Assembly (NCBI RefSeq): GCF_004331255.1
Contig: NZ_SJOF01000012.1
Span: forward strand, 1-64,000
Source: Acinetobacter sp. ANC 4173
GTDB lineage: Bacteria; Pseudomonadota; Gammaproteobacteria; Pseudomonadales; Moraxellaceae
Length of the DNA stretch: 64,000 nt
Reading direction: 5' to 3'
This document shows positions 55,831 through 64,000 of this stretch, one piece after another. The notes beneath the pieces were generated by a model. That model had not been told where the DNA came from and did no database searches. It saw only the letters and a list, made by a program, of their open reading frames with translations. Position 1 is the stretch's first letter; each line of letters begins with the position of its first letter. Both the position numbers and the translations under genes were made by a program.

Positions 55831-58788
55831 TTATTTCGCCTTTTGCAAACGCAAGGCATTCAAAACCACAGACAATGAACTGAGCGACATCGCCACTGCG
55901 GCTAACATCGGGGTGAGTAACAAACCCGTTAATGGGTAGAAAATCCCTGCTGCAACAGGTACTCCCAAACCGTTATACACAAAAGAAAAAGCTAGGTTCT
56001 GTTTCATGTTACGGACACCGAGTTTCGCCATATGCAGGGCATCGGCTGCTCCACGAATATCACCTTTGACCAACGTCACTTGTGCCGTCTGTTTGGCAAT
56101 ATCAGTTCCATTGCCCATCGCAATCCCGACATTGGCTTGGGCAAGCGCTGGCGCATCATTAATCCCATCACCCGCCATGGCCACAATCTTACCTTGGGCT
56201 TGATATTTCTTCACAAGCTCCAATTTTTCGATTGGGGTACAATTGCCATGCACATGCTGAATGCCTAACTCTTTTGCCACCAATTGCGCATTTTTCTCAT
56301 GGTCACCTGTTGCCATCACCACTTCAATGCCATCATCAATCAATTGCTGAATCACTTGCTGCGCATTGGCTTTAATCGCGTCGTGGATAGAAATATACGC
56401 CAGTACCTCTTGGCTATTGCTTAAGAAACTGATGACATTACCTATCGCACGTTGCTGGTCTAACTGGCTTTGTAAAGTAGTGTCTATCGTAATACCGAGT
56501 TGCTCAAGCAACTTTTGACTGCCGATATACAGGGTTTTCTCGCCAATCTGACCTTTGACGCCAAAGCCAGTGACATCTTCAAAGTCTTCTACTTTTAGCA
56601 ACTGCTGTGCAGGAACAATTTGAGTCAGAGTTTGAGCAATCGGGTGACTTGAATATTGCTCAATCGAGGCAATCCACTGTTCAACTTGCATTTGTTCCAC
56701 ATTTGGGCTGAGCAACTGAATTTCTTTAAGGCTTGGTTTACCTTCCGTCAAGGTTCCAGTTTTGTCGACAATCAGCGTATTCACTTTACTTAACGCTTCA
56801 ATCGCTTCCGCATCTTTAAACAGTACCCCTTTTTGTGCTGCACGCCCTGTCGTGGCCATCACCGACATTGGCGTCGCTAAACCAAGCGCACATGGGCAGG
56901 CAATAATCAGTACTGCCACCGCACACATCAATGCCAAGTCAAACTGCGCACCACCAAACACCATCCATGCAACGAAGGTCAGCACACTAATCAACAACAC
57001 CACAATCACAAAATACTTGGCAAATACATCGGCCAAACGTTGTAACGGTGCTTTAGAACGCTGTGCTTCTGCCACCGTTTGAATCATTTTGGCTAAAGTG
57101 GTATTCGCCCCGACTGCCTTGGTTTGTATACGGATGCTGCCTTGCTGATTCACTGTGCCGCCAATGACTGTGTCATGCACTTGCTTTTTCACTGGCACAG
57201 GTTCACCCGTCATCATGGCTTCATCGACATAAGTTTTGCCTTCTACCACTACGCCATCCAGTGGAATCTGATCACCTGAGGAAATCTGTAAAATATCGCC
57301 TTGTTTGACCATGCCAATATCTACTTCAATCACTTGATCGTTTTGAACCAACTTGGCGGTGTTGACTTGCAATTTGAGTAAAGCTTTCAGTGAATCTGCG
57401 GTCTTGGCACGGGCTTTCAGCTCCATGATTTGACCAAGCAAACTCAGAGATACAATCATACAGGCCGCTTCATAATACACCGCGACGCCATGCCCTGTTT
57501 TGGCTGCCATCGGAATCAGGCTTGGGAAGATGGTCGCCACGACACTATAAATATAGGCGGCTAATACCCCAACCCCAATCAGGCTCCACATATTCAAGTT
57601 GCGGGTTTTATACGAGGTCCAGCAACGTTCAATAAACGGTTTACCCGCCCACAGCACCACAGGAGTCGCGAGGACCAGCTCAATCCACGGCTGAATATGC
57701 GGTGAAATGAAACTATGAATATGTGAACCCATCGCCAAAACAAACACAATCAACGTCAGTGGTAAAGTCATCCAAAAGCGATGGCTAAAATCCACCAATT
57801 CAGGGTTGGGTGCATCATCTAAAGTCGGTTGCATCGGCTCCAGCGCCATACCACAAATCGGACACGTGCCCGGTCCTTTTTGCACAATCTCAGGATCCAT
57901 CGGACAGGTATAGTCCATATCCGCAGCCCCTTCAGGCACAGGACGCTGATCGGGTGGAATCAGATAAAGCTCAGGGTCAGCCTTAAACTTATCTAGGCAG
58001 GAAGGATTACAGAAATAATAGGTCTGTTGCTGATAATCTGTTTTTAACTCTGTATTCGGATCAACGGACATACCGCAGACGGGGTCAATAAATGTGGATG
58101 ACCCTGATGGAGCAGGATGTTCATGCGTTCCTCCCCCACAGCAGCTACTTTTGGCAGCTTCTGCTTTAGGTTTGGGTGCACAACAGCTGGCTTTGCTGTC
58201 TGGTTCTGTTTGCGGTTTGGGCGCACAACAGGACGTTTTTTCCTCAGCCACTTTCGAGGTCGAACCACAACAGCCCGCAGTAGAAGTAGACACCGATACT
58301 GCATCTTCAGTTTTTACATAAGCCTCTGGATTGGCAATGAATTTTTGCTGACATTTTTCACTACAAAAATAGTAGTTCTGATTCTGCCATTCAGTATGCG
58401 GTTTAGTTAAATCTGTCACGGTCATGCCACACACAGGGTCAGTAAATGTGGTCTTCTCTGCATCTGACACAGCTTTTGATCCGCAACCACAAGCTTTGGA
58501 AGTCACTACAGCACTTTCCTCTTTCACCTGCGATGAAGCATCGCTTATCTCTGTTTTCGGTTTACTGCAACAAGTGCTTGCTTGTTTTTCTGAGCTTAAG
58601 TAAGCCTCAGGATTAGCCGCAAATTTCTTTAAACAGCCTGAGCAACAAAACAAATAACGAACTGATTGATGCTCATACACATGTGGAGAATCCTCTGCTA
58701 CCGTCATACCGCAAACAGGATCAATATTCACCACCATCGGCGCCAATTTCTGTTTGGAACAGCAAGACGTTTTGTGTTGCTCACTCAT
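55831..58788 (-). CDS. Copper/silver-type P1B ATPase with three YHS domains
   Basis: A 985-residue metal-exporting ATPase. The N-terminal third holds three YHS domains (about 24-63, 118-157, 236-276, each with PVCGM and a C-x2/3-C hairpin), joined by linkers with CC pairs at 9, 73, 173, 187, 202 and 216, then a heavy-metal-binding segment with YTCPMDPE and TCPICGMALEPM (293-318). The core has CPCALG in a membrane helix, DKTGTLTEG, the SSHP motif and GDGINDAPAL. It lacks a classic GMTCxxC domain. CPC and the HMBD favour Cu+/Ag+ export. A MerR regulator is divergent. Confidence 0.9.
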   Translation of the reverse strand: MSEQHKTSCCSKQKLAPMVVNIDPVCGMTVAEDSPHVYEHQSVRYLFCCSGCLKKFAANPEAYLSSEKQASTCCSKPKTEISDASSQVKEESAVVTSKACGCGSKAVSDAEKTTFTDPVCGMTVTDLTKPHTEWQNQNYYFCSEKCQQKFIANPEAYVKTEDAVSVSTSTAGCCGSTSKVAEEKTSCCAPKPQTEPDSKASCCAPKPKAEAAKSSCCGGGTHEHPAPSGSSTFIDPVCGMSVDPNTELKTDYQQQTYYFCNPSCLDKFKADPELYLIPPDQRPVPEGAADMDYTCPMDPEIVQKGPGTCPICGMALEPMQPTLDDAPNPELVDFSHRFWMTLPLTLIVFVLAMGSHIHSFISPHIQPWIELVLATPVVLWAGKPFIERCWTSYKTRNLNMWSLIGVGVLAAYIYSVVATIFPSLIPMAAKTGHGVAVYYEAACMIVSLSLLGQIMELKARAKTADSLKALLKLQVNTAKLVQNDQVIEVDIGMVKQGDILQISSGDQIPLDGVVVEGKTYVDEAMMTGEPVPVKKQVHDTVIGGTVNQQGSIRIQTKAVGANTTLAKMIQTVAEAQRSKAPLQRLADVFAKYFVIVVLLISVLTFVAWMVFGGAQFDLALMCAVAVLIIACPCALGLATPMSVMATTGRAAQKGVLFKDAEAIEALSKVNTLIVDKTGTLTEGKPSLKEIQLLSPNVEQMQVEQWIASIEQYSSHPIAQTLTQIVPAQQLLKVEDFEDVTGFGVKGQIGEKTLYIGSQKLLEQLGITIDTTLQSQLDQQRAIGNVISFLSNSQEVLAYISIHDAIKANAQQVIQQLIDDGIEVVMATGDHEKNAQLVAKELGIQHVHGNCTPIEKLELVKKYQAQGKIVAMAGDGINDAPALAQANVGIAMGNGTDIAKQTAQVTLVKGDIRGAADALHMAKLGVRNMKQNLAFSFVYNGLGVPVAAGIFYPLTGLLLTPMLAAVAMSLSSLSVVLNALRLQKAK

Positions 58789-58819
58789 TCTGACTCACCT
58801 TTTATTTTTTGATTGTGTT

Positions 58820-58851
58820 AGCATAAAGTCTGTACCTAGGTACTGAGTCAA
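58820..58851 (-). promoter_or_regulatory. MerR-type promoter/operator of the ATPase gene
   Basis: On the minus strand TTGACT (58846-58851) and TATGCT (58820-58825) are separated by 20 bp, the over-long spacer typical of MerR-activated promoters. The spacer contains the palindrome GTACCTAGGTAC, like the GTAC-N4-GTAC dyad of mer operators. It lies between the ATPase and its divergent regulator. Confidence 0.8.
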
Positions 58852-58870
58852 GCCTTTTGGAGATTATTTT

Positions 58871-59266
58871 ATGCTCACTATCGGCAAACTGGCAAAACAC
58901 TGTCAGGTCAATGTAGAAACCATTCGTTATTATCAACGGATTGGTCTGATGCGCATTCCTGAAACCACACAAAATTATCGCTATTACAGTCAGCAAGACA
59001 TTGAAACCTTAAGTTTTATTCAAAAAGGCAAAGATGCAGGCTTACAGCTCAGTGAAATTCAAGATCTACTACATTTACAATTGAATGATCGTGAAAAAGT
59101 ACGTGACGTGATTCAGCAACGACTGGAAAAAATTGATCAACGGATTCAAGAATTAAATGCACTGAAACAGCGTCTTTCAAGTTGGGTGGATGAATGTAAA
59201 ACCACCACCGACAGTTGCTGCCCAATTTTGCAAGAACTGAAAAAAGGCTCAACGACGGCATCATAA
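58871..59266 (+). CDS. MerR-family heavy-metal regulator
   Basis: A 131-residue regulator: MerR helix-turn-helix (about 2-70, IGKLAKHCQVNVETIRYYQR), a dimerisation helix (about 75-105), and a metal-binding loop with C109 and C116/C117 (DECKTTTDSCCPIL). The C-x7-C spacing equals that of CueR, and the residue aligning with CueR Ser77 (about R74) is not cysteine, as in monovalent-metal sensors. Divergent from the P1B ATPase, it should activate that gene in response to copper or silver (inference); it could also be a ZntR/PbrR-type sensor. Confidence 0.88.
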   Translation: MLTIGKLAKHCQVNVETIRYYQRIGLMRIPETTQNYRYYSQQDIETLSFIQKGKDAGLQLSEIQDLLHLQLNDREKVRDVIQQRLEKIDQRIQELNALKQRLSSWVDECKTTTDSCCPILQELKKGSTTAS

Positions 59267-59336
59267 ATAGAAGCTGTCTTTTAATTTGGCGATCACTTTA
59301 ACACTCACCTTTTCGATACTCAGGACTGCGTTCACC

Positions 59337-59927
59337 ATGTCGATTGAACTTGCCCAACTTAGAAAACAGCTTCGCAAACAACGTAGACAAGTTACCGCCT
59401 ATCAACAGCAGCAGTCCGAACTGCAAATTTTACAACGTCTAAGACGTGTGCCCGAATTCAAACATGCCACGCGTGTCGGGATCTACCTACATGCTTTTGG
59501 GGAAATTCAGACCCGTAAAATCATTGAATATTGTTTTCATCAAAAAAAAGCAGTGTATTTACCAATGATTTGCAATATGAACCAGCGCTTGGTGTGGGTC
59601 AAAGTTTCACGCAATCAATTTCAAAATAAACGCTTTTCCCACCATCCGCTGGGTATGCAAGAACCCATGGCAACACGTGGACAGCACGTTTCACATTTAG
59701 ACCTCCTGCTCATGCCGTTATTGGCTTGTGACCCCTATGGCACACGCATTGGCATGGGGGGTGGTTTTTACGATAAAACCCTAGCTACTGCGCCGTATCA
59801 CCGTCCGTTTCGCCTCGGTTTGGCCCATCACTTCCAGTTAGTACCACAGCGCTTAATTCGAGAAAAATGGGATCAACCTTTAGATGGGCTACTTACCGCT
59901 CAGCAACATTTACGCTTCAAACGCTAA
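59337..59927 (+). CDS. fau: 5-formyltetrahydrofolate cyclo-ligase
   Basis: A 196-residue enzyme (MTHFS) converting 5-formyl-THF to 5,10-methenyl-THF with ATP. Features are ELAQLRKQLRKQRRQ at the start, VGIYLHAFGEIQTRKII, LLLMPLLACDPYGTRIGMGG and GGFYDKTLA, the conserved nucleotide/substrate loops of the family. A longer frame begins at a TTG (59286); the ATG at 59337 is the family-like start. It lies 70 bp after the MerR gene and I see no 6S RNA beside it. Confidence 0.9.
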   Translation: MSIELAQLRKQLRKQRRQVTAYQQQQSELQILQRLRRVPEFKHATRVGIYLHAFGEIQTRKIIEYCFHQKKAVYLPMICNMNQRLVWVKVSRNQFQNKRFSHHPLGMQEPMATRGQHVSHLDLLLMPLLACDPYGTRIGMGGGFYDKTLATAPYHRPFRLGLAHHFQLVPQRLIREKWDQPLDGLLTAQQHLRFKR

Positions 59928-60075
59928 AATTGACATTTTTGACTGTTGCGAATACTCAAAAATCAAATGTTTAGTCATTTTTTATACAATTTGTTTTGAC
60001 CGACCCTTGTATTTTTTAAAATACCCATCACTATAAAAAACATGGCAACATCGTTGTCACTCATTAGGAGTGCCC

Positions 60076-62505
60076 ATGTCTGAAATTATTATGAATCAAG
60101 AAACCTTAGAGCCTCAGGTTCCAAGTGTATTACCACTTTTAGCGTTACGTGATGTGGTGGTGTATCCACACATGCAAATCGCGCTATTTGTAGGTCGTGA
60201 AAAATCGATCAATGCAGTTGATGTGGCTCGTAACAGTGACAATCTAGTATTTGTGGTTGCTCAGAAAGATTCTCTTTCAGAAGAAATTGATCACGACAAC
60301 TTATATCAATACGGTACTGTCGCGAAGATTGTGCAAGTTGTGAATCATGAGAATGACGAAAACTGTATAAAAGTATTAATTGAAGGTTTACATCGTTCAA
60401 AGCTAGAAAAAATCATTGATGAAAATGATTATCTAACTGCTGAACATGCCCTCAGCCCAATGTCTGTTCAAATTGATGAAACAACCCAAGAAACGCGTGT
60501 TCAAGAGTTACGTGCCCTATTTGCTCAGTATGCTGAAGCGAAACTGCGTAATGCACGTGAACTGATTGCTGCTGCGAACAAGATTGAAGATTTATTGCAA
60601 TTATTGTTCTTTGTCGCAACACGTGTGCCTTTAAATATTGATGTGAAACAAAAATTCCTCGAGCACGATGAATTTGAAGCACATTTACAAGAACTGATGA
60701 CGTATTTATTGCAGCAATCTGAAGAACAACAGATTGAGCAAACTTTACATGACTCAGTGAAGCGTCAAATGGAGAAAAATCAACGCGAATACTTCCTCAA
60801 TGAAAAGATGAAGGTGATTCAGCGTGAGCTTTCTGACATGAATGGCGGCGCGGAAGATGACGTTGCTGAAATTGAAAAACGTCTTGCTGAAGCCGACTTG
60901 CCTGAACACGTGCGTAAAAAAGCTGAAAGTGAATTCCGTAAACTCAAAGCAATGCAACCTGCGTCTAGTGAAGCGGCTGTGGTGCGTAATTATATCGAGG
61001 CCATTTTAGATACGCCTTGGAATAAAGCCAGCAAAGTCAGCATTAACTTAAGCAAAGCGCAAGAAATTCTCGATGCAGATCATTACGGCTTAGACGACGT
61101 GAAAGATCGTATTGTGGAATATCTCGCAGTTCAATCGCGCGTGAAAAAACTCAAAGGTCCGATTCTATGTTTAGTCGGTCCTCCAGGGGTAGGTAAAACT
61201 TCACTGGGTGAATCGGTTGCCAAAGCAACAGGTCGTGAATTTGTCCGTATGGCGCTGGGTGGTGTACGTGACGAAGCGGAAATCCGTGGTCACCGTCGTA
61301 CTTATATCGGTGCGATGCCGGGTAAAATTGTGCAATCGTTAACCAAAGTTGGCGTAAAGAACCCATTGTTCTTGCTCGACGAAATTGACAAGATGGCGCA
61401 AGACTACCGTGGCGACCCTGCTTCTGCGTTGCTTGAAGTACTCGATCCATCACAAAACAGTAAGTTCAACGATCACTATTTAGATCTTGATCTGGACTTG
61501 TCTGAAGTGATGTTCATTTGTACTGCCAACAGCATGAATATTCCTGAAGCTTTACTGGATCGTATGGAAGTGATTCGTCTGCCGGGTTATACCGAAGATG
61601 AAAAAATCAATATTGCTGAACGCTACCTTGTTCCGAAAGCAATGAAGAACAATGGTCTACGCGCGAAAGAATTGACTGTTCATGAAGAAGCAATTCGTGA
61701 CATCGTACAACGTTATACACGTGAAGCTGGTGTGCGTAGCTTAGAGCGTGAAGTCTCTAAAATTGCCCGTAAAGTTGTAAAAGAAGCGGTCAGCAAGAAG
61801 GCGAAGAACCTGCAAGTTGATGTGACTTCGGCCAATCTTCCAGACTACTTAGGTCCACATAAGTTTGACTTTGGTATGGCGGAAGATGAAGCACAAGTGG
61901 GTCGTGTCAACGGTTTAGCATGGACTTCAGTCGGTGGTGAGTTATTGACCATTGAAGTTGCAGCGGTCAAAGGTAAAGGTAAATTCATTACCACGGGTTC
62001 ACTTGGTGATGTAATGAAAGAATCGATTACTGCAGCCATGACCGTCGTGCGTACGCGTGCAGATGAATTAGGCATCGAGTCGACACGCTTCGAAGAAACC
62101 GATGTTCACGTTCACTTACCAGAAGGTGCAACACCAAAAGATGGCCCTTCTGCTGGTTTAGCGTTAACGACGGCATTGGTTTCTGCTTTCACAGGCATTC
62201 CAATTCGCCCTGATATTGCCATGACAGGTGAAACCAGTCTCGGTGGTCGTGCAATGCGCATTGGTGGCTTGAAAGAAAAACTTCTGGCTGCACACCGTGG
62301 TGGAATTAAGCTGGTCTTCATTCCTCAAGACAACGTCCGTGATTTATCTGAAATCCCTGACAATGTTAAAGAAGGTTTAGAGATTAAAGCGGTGAAATCG
62401 ATTGATGAAATTTTACCACTAGCGTTGACATCTATGCCTGAGCCTTTGGTCAAAGCACCAATAGTGAAAGCGGTCGATGAAGGCAAAAAAGCTGCACGCC
62501 ACTAA
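60076..62505 (+). CDS. lon: ATP-dependent protease Lon
   Basis: An 809-residue LonA protease that degrades damaged and regulatory proteins. N-domain (about 15-210, LPLLALRDVVVYPHMQIALF), AAA+ domain with GPPGVGKTS and LLDEIDKMAQDY, and protease domain with the Ser-Lys dyad S692 (KDGPSAGLAL) and K735 (GGLKEKL). The ATG at 60076 with AGGAG 5 nt upstream is chosen over a GTG at 60070. CTTGTAT (60006) and CCCATCA (60024) upstream faintly resemble a heat-shock sigma-32 promoter, with a short spacer. Confidence 0.97.
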   Translation: MSEIIMNQETLEPQVPSVLPLLALRDVVVYPHMQIALFVGREKSINAVDVARNSDNLVFVVAQKDSLSEEIDHDNLYQYGTVAKIVQVVNHENDENCIKVLIEGLHRSKLEKIIDENDYLTAEHALSPMSVQIDETTQETRVQELRALFAQYAEAKLRNARELIAAANKIEDLLQLLFFVATRVPLNIDVKQKFLEHDEFEAHLQELMTYLLQQSEEQQIEQTLHDSVKRQMEKNQREYFLNEKMKVIQRELSDMNGGAEDDVAEIEKRLAEADLPEHVRKKAESEFRKLKAMQPASSEAAVVRNYIEAILDTPWNKASKVSINLSKAQEILDADHYGLDDVKDRIVEYLAVQSRVKKLKGPILCLVGPPGVGKTSLGESVAKATGREFVRMALGGVRDEAEIRGHRRTYIGAMPGKIVQSLTKVGVKNPLFLLDEIDKMAQDYRGDPASALLEVLDPSQNSKFNDHYLDLDLDLSEVMFICTANSMNIPEALLDRMEVIRLPGYTEDEKINIAERYLVPKAMKNNGLRAKELTVHEEAIRDIVQRYTREAGVRSLEREVSKIARKVVKEAVSKKAKNLQVDVTSANLPDYLGPHKFDFGMAEDEAQVGRVNGLAWTSVGGELLTIEVAAVKGKGKFITTGSLGDVMKESITAAMTVVRTRADELGIESTRFEETDVHVHLPEGATPKDGPSAGLALTTALVSAFTGIPIRPDIAMTGETSLGGRAMRIGGLKEKLLAAHRGGIKLVFIPQDNVRDLSEIPDNVKEGLEIKAVKSIDEILPLALTSMPEPLVKAPIVKAVDEGKKAARH

Positions 62506-62516
62506 TTTAATATCAT

Positions 62517-62547
62517 AAAAAAAGAGAGCTTCGGCTCTCTTTTTTTT
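62517..62547 (+). terminator. Terminator after lon
   Basis: A perfect stem AAAAAAAGAGAGC / GCTCTCTTTTTTT with a TTCG tetraloop, 12 bp after the lon stop. Confidence 0.93.
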
Positions 62548-62636
62548 ATTACAATTTACTGTAGAGAACACCACACATCTTTATGCTTTTATTTCCTACA
62601 ATAATTCGATCAAGGGATAGATGTAGGACCATTAAA

Positions 62637-63017
62637 ATGAAAAACCCTGTCGGATGGTTTGAAATTTATGTCGATGACATAGCCCGAGCCAAACAATTTT
62701 ATGAAGCAGTATTTAATATTCAACTCTCTGAACTGACTCCTCCTTCTGAGGGTAACTCGCTTCAAATGTGGGCTTTCCCATCGGATATGCAAGCCTATGG
62801 TGCTTCTGGCGCTTTGGTGAAAATGTCAGGTATCGCCGCGGGTGGGAATAGCACATTAATCTATTTTTCATGTGAAGACTGTGCAGATGAAGCTGCTCGA
62901 ATTGCTGATGCGGGTGGCAAAATCCATGAAACAAAAACTTCCATTGCTGAGTACGGATTTATTGTTTTAGCTTTTGATACAGAAGGAAATATGATTGGTT
63001 TACATTCCATGAAGTAA
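62637..63017 (+). CDS. VOC-family (glyoxalase/bleomycin-resistance-like) protein
   Basis: A 126-residue single-unit vicinal oxygen chelate protein: VGWFEIYVDDIARAKQFYEA (4-23), LVKMSG with TLIYFSCEDCADEAARI in the middle, and FDTEGNMIGLHSMK at the end. Such proteins act as dimers in metal-dependent isomerisation, lyase or resistance reactions; the substrate is unknown. An upstream in-frame start at 62583 exists, but the ATG at 62637 has AGGA 8 nt before it and gives the proper first strand. Confidence 0.85.
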   Translation: MKNPVGWFEIYVDDIARAKQFYEAVFNIQLSELTPPSEGNSLQMWAFPSDMQAYGASGALVKMSGIAAGGNSTLIYFSCEDCADEAARIADAGGKIHETKTSIAEYGFIVLAFDTEGNMIGLHSMK

Positions 63018-63130
63018 ACCAGCGTATCATAAATACGTTAAGATTATCGTGTGTTGCGACTTTGAGTATTAAGCAAGTTTCCTTTCACAAATTAGACTTG
63101 AAAAAAACAGAAAAAAGCCCCATATATATT

Positions 63131-63240
63131 AGTAAGAATGCATATGTGCTGTATGTTTCTTATTCCTAAAGGTTATCTGTTTCTCCAGGCAGATAATCTT
63201 TTGATCGCAGTCCTTACACTATTCAAGGACTGCGTTTTTT
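63131..63240 (+). ncRNA. Candidate structured small RNA with intrinsic terminator
   Basis: Three successive hairpins with no ORF: 63131-63164 (AGTAAGAA / TTCTTATT outer stem, CATA / TATG inner), 63171-63198 (GGTTATCTG / CAGATAATC) and 63206-63234 (perfect 10-bp CGCAGTCCTT / AAGGACTGCG) followed by TTTTTT. An approximate promoter (TTGAAA at 63098, TATA-rich at 63123-63130) lies before it. It may instead be the long 3' end of the VOC transcript. The third hairpin is certainly terminator-like. Confidence 0.45.
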
Positions 63241-63300
63241 ATTGTTATTCTTTATCTTTTCTACACAAATAATGATCTAGCCCACTTTATCTTAAATCAC

Positions 63301-64000
63301 TTACTTCAATATCGTTTGCACCAACCCATCAATCACTTGGGTCATCTTTTCAAGATTTAAAGTCTTTAATGTGTCCGCAGCCGTATGATAATTCTTATTC
63401 CGATAAAAGGCCGTATCGGTCACCATAATGGCAGGAATATCATAATTCCAATAATTGCTATGGCTGGAAAAATTTAGTCCTGGAGTAAATGATGGTGCGA
63501 CCAAACGCTGACATTCCAATTGCTGCATGGCAGCACAAAAATTCTCACCAAGCCCACGCGAATCGATATCACTTACCGCTGCAATAAAGTTGCCATGGCT
63601 TGGATAAATCCATTTCAATCCAACAGGATATTCCTGCGCCTGTGCTGCATCGTAGAAGCCAATCATTTCTAGAATATAAACCCCTCGAATCTTATCCCGC
63701 TGTGCTTGTACCGACTTGGCATGTACATAACTGCCCATATATTCAGTATTGGTATACGGAGGCTCTTCAAGTGTGTAAAAAGCAAATTCTACATTATGGT
63801 TCAGGTGGCTTTTTTCCTGTGACAAAATACGAGCCGCTTCAATCACTCCTGCGACCCCAGATGCATTATCATCTGCTCCCTGTAATTGACCGAATACATC
63901 ATAATGCGCGCCAACAATGACTTTTTCGGCAGCGCCCACATTTAATGAACAGACCACGTTGCGATAATTCTGCCGATTCACAATATAATTCTGGAATTGA
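63301..64000 (-). CDS. M28-family metallopeptidase, C-terminal part (5' end outside window)
   Basis: The frame stays open to the right edge, so the N-terminus is missing. About 232 residues are seen. Zinc-site motifs of M28 aminopeptidases are present: VIVGAHYDVF (first His/Asp), GADDNASGVAGVIEAARIL (bridging Asp), FYTLEEPPYTNTEYMGS (catalytic Glu and ligand), and YHTAADTLKTLN (last His). It probably releases amino acids from peptides or acts on similar amide substrates. It could be exported; the signal region is not in the window. Confidence 0.85.
   Translation of the reverse strand, partial: QFQNYIVNRQNYRNVVCSLNVGAAEKVIVGAHYDVFGQLQGADDNASGVAGVIEAARILSQEKSHLNHNVEFAFYTLEEPPYTNTEYMGSYVHAKSVQAQRDKIRGVYILEMIGFYDAAQAQEYPVGLKWIYPSHGNFIAAVSDIDSRGLGENFCAAMQQLECQRLVAPSFTPGLNFSSHSNYWNYDIPAIMVTDTAFYRNKNYHTAADTLKTLNLEKMTQVIDGLVQTILK

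Noticed and set aside
56762..57082. A 106-codon plus-strand frame inside the P-type ATPase gene
   Set aside because: It is antisense to conserved ATPase motifs and has biased shadow-type composition.
1..64000. CRISPR arrays, rRNA or tRNA genes, prophage or integrase-flanked attachment sites
   Set aside because: No regularly spaced repeats, no recognisable RNA gene and no phage genes were seen; the only tyrosine recombinase is the housekeeping XerC.

Overview
The window looks like chromosomal DNA from an Acinetobacter species (Gammaproteobacteria, Moraxellaceae). The DNA is AT-rich. The type VI secretion (T6SS) locus has the Acinetobacter layout: two divergent operons, a TagX peptidoglycan hydrolase, and no recognisable TssJ or FHA gene. 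The housekeeping genes (lptM-lysA-dapF, cysND, ubiCA, glnA, prpB-prpC-acnD, lon) also read as gammaproteobacterial. Species was not determined. Both edges cut genes: etfB on the left and an M28 peptidase on the right.

Layout. 1-25 kb is mostly housekeeping: etfB; a LysE-type exporter divergent from an Lrp-type regulator; a GNAT acetyltransferase; lptM-lysA-dapF followed by a hydrolase-xerC pair; two amino-acid transporters (CycA-like and AGCS); radA; a Tim44-domain membrane protein; tehB; cysD-cysN; a lipoprotein lipase; ubiC-ubiA; and glnA. The glnA gene has a clear sigma-54 promoter and NtrC-like enhancer boxes upstream. A decayed outer-membrane transporter-type pseudogene (about 23.2-24.0 kb) and a yddG-like exporter follow.

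25.2-47.1 kb is one T6SS locus. The leftward operon is asaA-like, tssB, tssC, hcp, tssE, tssF, tssG, an unknown membrane protein, tssM, tagF, tagN, PAAR. The rightward operon is tssH, tssA, tssK, tssL, an unknown single-pass protein, tagX. The two share a 358-bp divergent control region holding a perfect palindrome next to a candidate promoter. Together they encode sheath, tube, baseplate, membrane complex, recycling ATPase and one spike tip. No vgrG and no obvious toxin/immunity pair lies here, so the VgrG spikes and most effectors must be elsewhere.

47.1-49.9 kb is an accessory stretch. It has two tandem copies of a tiny zinc-ribbon gene, then a very AT-rich block with an overlapping Ser/Thr kinase-PP2C phosphatase pair, the best candidate here for an uncharacterised signalling or defence module.

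49.9-55.4 kb is the 2-methylcitrate (propionate) operon, prpB-prpC-acnD, headed by a GntR/FCD regulator with palindromic operators. 55.8-59.3 kb is a copper/silver-type P1B ATPase with three YHS domains and a divergent MerR-family regulator sharing a mer-type promoter. The window ends with a 5-formyl-THF cyclo-ligase, lon, a VOC protein, a candidate structured small RNA, and the partial M28 peptidase.
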